NCBI GenBank assembly: GCA_000695325.1
Contig: AVPN01000574.1
Coordinates: 1-24,510, forward strand
Direction of reading: 5' to 3'
DNA: 24,510 nucleotides
Source of the DNA: Pleurobrachia bachei
Taxonomy: Eukaryota > Ctenophora > Tentaculata > Cydippida > Pleurobrachiidae
This document shows, piece after piece, positions 1-8,100 of this stretch. Within the stretch, counting starts at the first letter, position 1. Every line of letters starts with the position of its first letter. The notes under the pieces are model-generated. The model was not told the DNA's origin. It did not search any database and was given only the letters and a program-made list of their open reading frames with translations. The translations under genes and the position numbers were made by a program.

Positions 1-129
1 TTTTCAACTGTTCCCGCCCAAAGTCGTGCGTGGAATTGTTTTGCGTGTCTATCACATGTTAACGTATAGTGCACGCTACACAAACTTGAAATTTCATAAA
101 ATTTCAGTTTTTGGGAGAACAGTTGAAAA
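1..129. repeat. Possible short inverted-repeat element at window edge
   Basis: TTTTCAACTGTTC at 1-13 is the exact reverse complement of GAACAGTTGAAAA at 117-129. Between them lies AT-rich sequence with a further small palindrome (TGAAATT...AATTTCA, about 88-107). The layout resembles a small MITE or hairpin, but the left flank lies outside the window, so no target-site duplication can be checked. No coding potential was seen. Confidence 0.35.
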
Positions 130-196
130 AAAAGGACTTTAGTTAGTTTGCCCCTACTCCCGTAACCGACCCAATCCCCCGCTTGGCCCCTTTAAT

Positions 197-1548
197 TACT
201 CCAATCAGCAACGAGGAAACTTGGCGAGTCAGTTGATGCAGCTGCTCTCCACTCCTTCCTATCCTACCTTCTCAAACCCTTGGCTGCTTCCTCCATCCGG
301 CTCAAGGACTCTACAGACCTAGTCAACCGTCTCCGCTCCAGCCAATCTCCCTCTTTTCCCTACTACTTCTCTCTGGATGTGGTCTCCTTGTACACAAACT
401 GTGACATGAGGGCTGCAGTGGACTCCACTATCAGACGTCTTGAGGAAACTCCTGATATCCTTCCTACTCCCCTCACCCCCTCTACTATTCGCTCTCTCTC
501 TTGGACTTCTGCCTCGACAACGCCTACTTCGAATTCAACGGAGACTTCTACGCTCAACGAACTGGAGGAGCGATGGGTTCCCCCCTCACCGTCATCCTGG
601 CTGAGATTCGTGTCACGGAACAGGAACAACACGCTCTCATATCTTTCCCCGACCCTCTGGGATCTTGGAACCACTTCGTTGACGACGCTATAGGAGCTGC
701 CAGAGACAACGACCACGCCGAGTCCTTCTTCACCTACATCAACTCCCTTGCTCCAGATCTCAAGTACACCATTGAGCACCCTAAGGATGGACTTCTCCCC
801 TACCTTGACGTCCTTCTCCACCCCGACCTCTCTACCTCTGTCTACCGGAAACCCACACATACCAACCTCTATCTCAAGTACAACTCCTCTACTCCTGCTT
901 CTACACGCCGTTCTGTTATCCAATCCTTAACCCGTCGGGCCTACAACATCTGTTCTCCCCAACATCTTGAAGAGGAACTCGACACAGTCTACAACATCTG
1001 TCTCTGCAATGGATTGCCTCCCTACGAGAACTCCACTCTGATGTCTACTGTCCGGGACCGCCTTCTACACCCCAAACCATCCAAATCCCGTCCTCCTTCT
1101 TCCTTTCGTCCACCGTGTAGTCCTACCTTATCACCCGGATCTCTCCTCTCGACTCAAACGGACCCTCAACCGCTACAACATAGACGTCACCTTCTCTTCC
1201 TCTTCTACCCTACGGAACATCCTCACCCAGACCAAATCTCCGCCTCCTTCTGATAGTACTCCCAACTCCATCTACTCTATTCCCTGCCGCGACTGCTCTT
1301 CTTTCTACGTTGGCCAGACCAAGCGACCAGTGAAAACCCGGATCAAGGAGCACGAATCCAACTTCTACAACAACTCCCTCTACAACACCGATGGGAAGAT
1401 GAAATCAGCTCCAGCTATCCACGCTCGCGAATCGGGACACACTATGGACTGGAACTCTACTTCTATCCTCTCCTCGTCTTCTTCCTGTCTTAGCCTCAAC
1501 CTACTGGAACAAGCTGCCATTCACACTCTTCAACCGGCCATCAACCGT
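197..1548 (+). mobile_element. Penelope-like retroelement, RT plus GIY-YIG, frame-broken
   Basis: This is a degraded Penelope-like element read in three segments. Frame 1 (from about 197 to about 490) carries RT motif A with FSLDVVSLYTN. Frame 3 (about 495-1110) carries the GGAMGSPLT motif and motif C FVDDAIG, with both catalytic aspartates retained. Frame 1 resumes at about 1115 with VVLPYHPDLS and then the GIY-YIG nuclease: IYSIPC followed by FYVGQTKRPVKTRIKEHE at about 1267-1350. The first frame break falls in a CT-rich run near 485-500, the second near 1100-1115. The 5' end is truncated (a stop at 193-195 precedes the open frame). The 3' end stops abruptly at 1548, where antisense sulfotransferase-gene sequence begins. 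PLEs use RT with a GIY-YIG nuclease for target-primed insertion. This copy cannot encode one continuous protein, so I call it a fossil. Confidence in the family is high. Confidence 0.9.
1408..1548 (+). repeat. 141-bp exact direct repeat, copy 1 (PLE GIY-YIG 3' part)
   Basis: This is base-for-base identical to 2533-2673. It encodes the end of the PLE endonuclease region (HARESGH...LEQAAIHTLQPAINR). After this copy the sequence switches to sulfotransferase intron and exon. After the other copy it continues as ordinary PLE 3' sequence. Confidence 0.9.
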
Positions 1549-1580
1549 CGTTTAGAGTTCGATGTCGGTAGTAAAACCAC

Positions 1581-2137
1581 CTTGCTGAGCGAGCACGGGA
1601 CATCATCATGGGAACGGGATGACGTACCATGTGGATTATCTTAACATCCCCTGAATCCCTAATTCTGGGGAGTCTCAACAGCTCTTTGAGTCCCTGTAGT
1701 CGTATAACTTTTAGAACAGTGATGTCCCTCACTCTACATATCTCCACCATGCCAGATTGGACAGCTGGTGGGCACGTGGTACTATTGTGAAGCGCCATAT
1801 TCTCCTCCGCACTCCCACAATACTGGTAGAGACTATCAAATGAGGTGGGGTACATCTGGCAGGATGACAAGATCTGGTTAAGGTAGAGTAGTCTGTGTTC
1901 CTTGGTTGTATGTCGTTCCTCCACTCCCTCGACCTTACCTCCCCTCACCAGATTCCCTATATCATCCATGTGTAGGGGCTCAAACAGGTACTGAACAGCG
2001 GGGTTATGGTCGAACAGCTGGCCCATAAAAGTAGACCCACCCCGGAACGAAGCGAGGATGATGACAAATTTTTTGGAAGGAAGTGGGGCAGCTTGAAGAG
2101 CAGGATCGTGGTTGGCAGTGGTGGATCGTGCTGGTGG
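1581..2137 (-). CDS. Carbohydrate sulfotransferase, single internal exon (partial)
   Basis: This is one exon of a Golgi carbohydrate (GlcNAc-6-O/CHST-type) sulfotransferase, which transfers sulfate from PAPS to a sugar. The 5'-phosphosulfate loop is clear: FVIILASFRGGSTFMGQLF, then NPAVQYLFEPLH. The 3'-phosphate site is VKIIHMVRHPVPMMMSRA near the exon end. I start the exon at 2137 because the minus strand reads CTCTTTGGTTTTACAG just before it. An ATG at 2173 is open in frame but lies upstream of this acceptor. The likely end is 1581, with AAG|GTGGTT as donor. Reading through instead stops near 1541. The family normally has an N-terminal membrane anchor before this region and roughly another 100 residues after it, and neither is present here. 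The exon is closely flanked by two PLE fragments, so the gene may be interrupted or its other exons may lie outside the window. Confidence 0.8.
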
Positions 2138-2173
2138 CTGTAAAACCAAAGAGAATAGCAAATAGTAGATCAT

Positions 2174-2532
2174 ATGTCAACAGCTGCTGTTATGGGGACA
2201 CTGGTATTATAAACTGGTAGTAAAAACGACACTGCTCTCACACGCTCCGAAATGAGAATATAGGGTCAGTCCTATGCTCTGACTACAAAGCTATACAATA
2301 AGGGCACGCATGCGGCATACATATTAACATTTACACGTAAATTCGTTGAATTGAATATATATTGTGATTTACTGTAAAACACAACAATTATCAGCTGTAA
2401 AATTTACAGGCGAGTCGAGCCCAATGAGGGTAATAATTAAATATGTTGACCCCTCACGGGGCACAAATGACACATTGAACCTAGGTATATCCAATGTGAG
2501 TTATAACACAAATGACTGATTGATGCATTGAT
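2174..2532. other. Non-coding stretch, nothing recognised
   Basis: This is AT-rich sequence between the sulfotransferase exon and the second PLE fragment. It is probably intron or intergenic DNA of the sulfotransferase locus. I see no exon, RNA gene or clear repeat. Confidence 0.5.
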
Positions 2533-2673
2533 GCTCCAGCTATCCACGCTCGCGAATCGGGACACACTATGGACTGGAACTCTACTTCTATCCTCTCCTC
2601 GTCTTCTTCCTGTCTTAGCCTCAACCTACTGGAACAAGCTGCCATTCACACTCTTCAACCGGCCATCAACCGT
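2533..2673 (+). repeat. 141-bp exact direct repeat, copy 2
   Basis: Identical at every base to 1408-1548. Together the two copies bracket a 984-bp insert (1549-2532) that contains the sulfotransferase exon. Confidence 0.9.
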
Positions 2674-2976
2674 ACCGACAAAGTTCCTACCGTCAACCTC
2701 CAATGGACTCACCTTCTCCCCAGGATTGCCACCTCCTTCAAGCCCAGACCTGCTGGCATCTTCATCAAACCTAGATCTCCCAAACCTACTTCCTCCTTCT
2801 CTTCAGCTCGGATCACCTTCTCCCTTCCCGTGGATCACCTCCCCTACCTCTTCCTCTCGGATCGCATCTTCCTTCTCGGATCTCATCCCTTTCTCTCCCC
2901 TCCCCGGATCCCATATCCTCTTCTCCACTACATAAACACTTTCATTTTCATTGTTGTTACAGCTGATGACGTCTGA
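2533..2976 (+). mobile_element. Penelope-like element 3' fragment
   Basis: The first 141 bp equal 1408-1548. The frame then continues as PLE C-terminus (TDKVPTVNLQWTHLLPR), followed by very pyrimidine-rich sequence to about 2930 that looks like the element's 3' region. The 5' side is cut at exactly the repeat edge. The exact 3' end is uncertain. Confidence 0.75.
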
Positions 2977-3249
2977 CATAGATCATTCGAAAGCTCCTGT
3001 TCTTAATTGAATTTCAGTACTGCTAAATCGTTGTTTATCTTTAATTCTTTAGTTAGGTGTCACGGTCCTTAAAAAAACACTTCAATAATAACGCATACTG
3101 CAGTTGGAGCAGTATATTGCTTGAAATATTCGCTCATCCAACACTCAACAGGAGATCAATTATTCGTGCGTGCGAAGGCCAGGGTCCAGGGAAAAAATGA
3201 ATTTTTGTGATTATATTTTTTTCTTCCAATAACATACTTTTTATTTCAG

Positions 3250-4434
3250 CAACATCAAATCAGATTGCTTATTTTCCACCGCCGAACTCCGTGGACGACT
3301 ACATCCGAGTTGATATCTCCGATGGTGACTCTCCCATTACGGAGGTCACCATTGCAGCCTGGGTTAAACCATCAACATTGGATCGACCAGACCAGGACGA
3401 TGGCTATTTCATTCACTTTGCCTACAGGTCGTCAACAATTAGGTATGGTAACTTGCTGCAAGTTGGATGAGACGAGTCTAACTGCATAAAGTTCTATCTT
3501 TTTAACTCAGTAGTGAAGTCTACTTCGTGTAGCAGCCATAACATTGTACACGGTAAGTGTGTGACCAAATATTATACAGTCAGATAGTCAATTAATGACA
3601 TGTATAAGCTTGGCATCACAGTTCTGTATTCATAATATTCTGTCTTCATAATATTACTTTGGGCCCTACTCTCGCCATTTTGCGTCCTAAAGTCCGATTT
3701 TTAAGAATGCGAACCGGGGGCGGGCGAATTCAAATTGTGAATCGAAATCCAGCGCTCTGATTGGCTGAAACAGCGTGTACGTCGTATAATACACATGAAA
3801 TGCTCTGATTTGTGCGCAAGCGGTTCGCATTATAAAAATTGCACTTTATCCCTGTATTATGTTTTGCGACCTATCCCTGTATTAGATTGTTATGTTCTAA
3901 CCCCCTTTTACAAATATAAAACGGGGCGTGTGAACTGTAGTCATAACTTGGCAAGTATTAGACTAATAGTAACAATTATTATTATTCTCCTCTGCAGGTC
4001 AGTGGAATCACTACACGGCAACATGGACAAGTGCAACGGGGATGACTAGGCTCTATCTTAACGGGGATCTGGTGATAGAAAATACCAATGTTAAAACAGG
4101 CTCAGAAATAGGGCTAGAAGGAGTTTTAATTATGGGACAGGTACAATTTTTTATACAATAGTCCCCCTATAATTATTATACGAATGGCCATGCTGAATCA
4201 ACATAATAAACCAATCAAATAGTTTCTACCAAAGGTAATGGTATGGTCATTAAATTTGCTTCTTTTTAGGACCAAGATAGCTACGGAGGCAGTTTTCAAG
4301 CAAAAAATGCTTTTTCCGGTGGCATTACGGGCTTATTCTGGTTGAGAAAAGTCCTAACACCCGACTAGACCAAGTATCTACTCTTTACGAGGACACCCTT
4401 GTCCATCGTGATTCCTCAAACTACAGCCCGAATG
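3250..4434 (+). pseudogene. LamG/pentraxin-like domain gene, three exons, third exon broken
   Basis: Three exons encode a concanavalin-like (LamG_3/pentraxin) fold. Exon A is 3250-3447 (acceptor TTTATTTCAG, donor ATG|GTAACT) with ITEVTIAAWVKPS. Exon B is 3998-4140 (CTCTGCAG acceptor) with QWNHYTATWTSATGMTRLYL, the classic HxxxTWD-like strand and Y/L-NG hairpin. Exon C is 4270-4434 with FSGGITGLFWLRKVLTP. Exons A and B join in phase 1 and B to C in phase 0. In exon C a TAG at 4366-4368 interrupts the expected LTPDQVSTLYEDTL. The continuation QVSTLYEDTLVHRDSSNYSP lies in another frame from 4371, so a base is missing or two are extra. Upstream exons were not found. Such domains occur in extracellular lectin-like and adhesion receptors. 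It is either a pseudogene or a sequence error. Confidence 0.65.
3448..3997 (+). other. LamG gene intron 1 with MITE-like inverted repeat
   Basis: This is a 550-bp intron between LamG exons A and B. Within it AATGCGAACCG at 3706-3716 pairs exactly with CGGTTCGCATT at 3821-3831. Pairing continues imperfectly outward for about 28 bp (AAAGTCC..ATTTTTAAG against AAAGTGCAATTTTTAT). The inner part holds GATTGGCTGAAAC. This looks like a small hairpin element of about 150 bp. The 84-residue open frame at 3795-4049 is an artefact of intron plus exon B read out of frame. Confidence 0.4.
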
Positions 4435-4665
4435 GTATGGTTATTAGTTGGAGTGATATCTTGACCACAGGGTCAATCCACGGCGGAATTTCCACTTTTA
4501 CTTTAATGTCCTTGATCGGTAATAACTTGTTCAAGAGATGTAATTATTATATAGCTGTGGCTGTTAATATATCAAATAGTCTGAAGCATTTTTCTAGCAA
4601 CGCGTGCTGTGCTCCAAAATCAATCTAACAAAGATATCGTGTGATTGTGAAATTGTTTTATGCAG

Positions 4666-5096
4666 GGTACAAAGTCAAAGGTCTCTCCTAATCTCTGCGT
4701 AAGCCCGCGTGCAATGCTTATCCCCGATTCTAAGCCCGAGCCGAGGTACTAAACCGAGGTGCTTCGCACGGGGTCACGTAATCTGAAAATGCGTGCATGG
4801 GACCATGACTTTCCAGCCGATTTTACAGCTCTGTTTGGACAGCTGCACTGTCAAATCTCTCTCTGTACCTGTATGGTGTCAGTTCCTTCGGGAAAAGTGA
4901 GCATGTTGTTTGGTCCATCCTCAGCTTGCTCACAAAACCGGATCTCATTGCTTCCGGAGGAGAAAAACCTGACAATGTGAAAAATATTTCACTCATATAC
5001 TATGATGCATGGGTGAGCAGCGTGATTGGATCTCAAAATATGATAATTTGCCGAAGTCGGGAAAACGGTACTGTATACTTGGAGACGTATAACTAG
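4666..5096 (+). CDS. Exon-like open segments downstream of LamG exons, unrecognised
   Basis: A good acceptor (GTTTTATGCAG) precedes 4666. In phase 0 that exon reads GTKSKVSPNLCVSPRAML, and in the phase expected after the repaired exon C it stops after eight codons. A second good acceptor (CCGATTTTACAG) precedes 4829. Its longest frame runs SVWTAALSNLSLYLYG through HVVWSILSLLTKPDLI to NISLIYYDAW, then either a donor at 5013 (GG|GTGAGC) or a stop at 5094-5096. The leucine-rich helical pattern ending in VWSILSLLTKPDLI faintly recalls the helical half of a GAIN domain, which would fit a LamG adhesion receptor, but I cannot assert this. It ends about 60 bp from the last C2CD5 exon, tail to tail. 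Confidence 0.3.
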
Positions 5097-5133
5097 TCAG
5101 TCAATGATATATCAATTTGAATTAATTAATTAA

Positions 5134-8100
5134 TTAAAATTTGGGGGATGTGATATACCTTCTAAAGCGGCGTCGTTTTTGTAAGGATGATTCAACGGTG
5201 GGTGCCAGAGCGGAGAGATGAGCTACCGCAGTGATGACAACTACCATCTCTTCCTCTTCGGGCATATGGACACGGAATCTGTGCAGTAATAAGGGTGAGG
5301 GGAGAGGGGTCACACATTGGGGTTCAGTAGATCATCTCAAAAATGTAATCTACCTGATGTTGTTAAGGGTACATCTGGTAAAGTTGCGGAGTTTAAAGGA
5401 AAGTAGCTGCAAGTTCTTATCTATAATCTTGGCCATTTTGTCACTGGAAAGAGAGGGAGTGACTTCAATCCGGCAAACTTGTGTCAATAAGTGGGAAGCT
5501 TCATTCACTTCCCCAGTTAGTCCCGGCACGTGACTGCCACTGCTAGTGAATATGTGGTCTGCAAAGGGAGATACAAGGGATCGGGCCATTCTCTTCTCAT
5601 CCTTCACATCCTCAATATCTACTATGAGTGCATCCTGAGACAGGGGGTTATGATGAGGGGTTAATAGTGAGGGGTTAAATCATAGGGCCGGGTTAAAAAA
5701 TAAAATCTTAAGTTTGAGTAGTCACATCACTGATGTTGTGCCGGTTTGCTGATAAAATATTTCAGACCCAGGGTTATGGAAGACCAATATTGTAGCATCC
5801 AACTCCCTGCTTGAACTTGGCAATTAAATTTTAATTAACAGCTAATTAACAGCTAATTACCATACAGTTGTACATTAGTTAATTAATTGTAGATACATAC
5901 CTTGTTGGATAAAGACAAACTGAGATCATTAGTGGATGAGTTTCCATCGGGAGTTGTGATTTTGTTACACGCCTTACTCCTCTCATGGGCCTGTTGGATC
6001 GCCATCTGCCACTTATCCTCACCATCCTGTAGAAAATATATAGTATGCATTCAATGTATACAGGGTGTATACTATACCATACAATGTATTTCATCGTATA
6101 CAAGGGTGTATAATTAATTAATTCATATTATCGTACCTGGTCGGGTGTCTGGTTGGCACAACGAACCCTAATGGGCGAGGGTGAGGGTAGGGGGGCTAGG
6201 TAGACTGCAGTGCCAGAAATTATCGAACACACCTAAAGGGGCATGTTAGGACTTAGGGCATATTATATACTCCACAAGGAATCAGGGTCAAAACAGTACA
6301 GATTGCTTAATCTTGATAAGCTCTAAGAATTATTATCGAGTTTCTAACACATACCGCGGTCTCCCCAACACACAGCTCGTATCTGATCCCCACGACAGCA
6401 TTCATTCCCCGTATCTTAAGGGTCTGGGAGAGTTGCTGGTGTAGCTCGTACTCCATGAATGGAAGGAGTTGCCCAATACTGTTTGCACTTGCCTCCCATG
6501 TCTGCTTTCGTTTCCACCGGAATGCTTGTGCCTGCAATGGGATGGGATGTTGAATGTCCTGTGTCCGAGCTACAATTTAAATGGAGTATGAGGATTCTGC
6601 TATTTATCGGGTCCTCGTTTTCCGTGCGTGGAGATTGGAAGCACAACTTAGCATGTCTGGAATTTAGCAATTACAGAAGAATGGATGGCAAAACAACAAA
6701 CACGTGTGTTTGCAATACTAAATACACCGGAGAAGCGTGTTACACGCGGCACACGATGGCCGGTGCCTAAATTAGGTCATATCACACATAGCATAATGAG
6801 AAAAATTGAGAGAGAAGCGTGTGCAGGCAATCGATTTCATCCCTGAAAATTGAGGGAAGGATAACCAATTGAGTAGGTGAGTGAGAGCGAGAGAGAGAGA
6901 GAGAGAGAGAGAGAGTGTGAGAGAGAGAGAGAGAAAGAGAGAGTGAGAGAAAGAGAGAGTGAGAGATCAGTGTGTGTGCGAGAGAGAGAGAGCGAGAGAG
7001 AGATAAAGAGAGAGACCTGACCTTTATGAAACATCCGTTTCCGTTGACAGCCACGCCTGGTAGAACGTCAATAGTTGTCAGCAGCATATCCGGTACATAT
7101 CCGGCATCGCACACCTGCATGGGTGTTCAGACATGGTTAAAGATGCAGCACGCCGGGGTGTTGCATACGCCTCGGGGCGCTCGGGAGGGGAGGGGACTAA
7201 ATCTCGGGGCGCTCGCGAGGGCAGGGGACCACCCTCGGAAAGAGGGGGGAGTTGAGAGTTGACGAGAACAGCATACATCCCAGCTCGAGCTCAGCTGCAA
7301 AGGAACACCAAACAAGTACTTTACCCTCTACAATACCAATCATCAGCCTTGGATATCTTCTTAAAAATACTGAATTAATTGCTACACTATGTGTTCCATC
7401 TCGACCCTACCCACCCACCAATCGCCTCAAACGGACCCAAAAAGACCCCGAACAGACCCCCATCCCCAGAGAGTTACACGTACAGCACACTGTTGTGGGT
7501 TCATGTTGAAGGGTGAGGTGTGTACGTTGTAGGGTATGTGACATGCTCCACATTCCCCCTCCCCATCACCTCCACCGGGTGTCTGGTCTCCGCTAGAACT
7601 CTGTAGGATAACAGCCGTGCCAGTCGCAGAGAGAACACACAGCTTCTCACAGATCGTACTCGTCTCACTGCAGGAAGGGTGGTTGATGTGTGTGTTTGTT
7701 GGAAATCAGATTCAAGTTGTATGAATTTTAGGCGTTTTATAAATTAGCAGTGCCAACATAAATAAAAATGACCGAACTAGATAAAATTTAAAAACATAAG
7801 TTCCTCCTATGTCACAACCCCCTCACAACCAACCTATATCCAATAACAGCATTGCAGCACAAGCTCTTCATATGAGTCTTGATCTCTTTTCTGATCTCCA
7901 TCCAAAGTTTATCTCGACTGTCACTCTCCTCGGGCATTGACTCCAGTTTGTCTAGGAGTCGGACAGATCGTGACGTCACGAGGCCCCCGATACTCTTCAC
8001 AAACCTGGGTGAGATTGGTACATTAACTAGTGGAGAGAACTGGGTGAGATTGGTACTTTAACTAGTGGAGAGAACTGGGTGAGATTGGTACTTTAACAAG

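Noticed and set aside
363-923. 186-residue minus-strand open frame
   Set aside because: It is antisense to the Penelope RT frames, which carry real motifs. Its composition is what reversed PLE codons give.
2137-2173. ATG at 2173 as the sulfotransferase start
   Set aside because: A strong polypyrimidine acceptor (TTTGGTTTTACAG) ends just before 2137, and the residues upstream of it do not form a convincing membrane anchor.
6459-6770. Plus-strand frame with an EGF-like piece (TNTCVCNTKYTGEACY)
   Set aside because: It lies inside a C2CD5 intron on the other strand and overlaps a C2CD5 exon. It has too few cysteines for an EGF domain and no linked exon.
6782-7120. Ser/Leu-rich minus-strand open frames
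   Set aside because: They translate the CT microsatellite. Only the exon at 7114-7022 is real coding.
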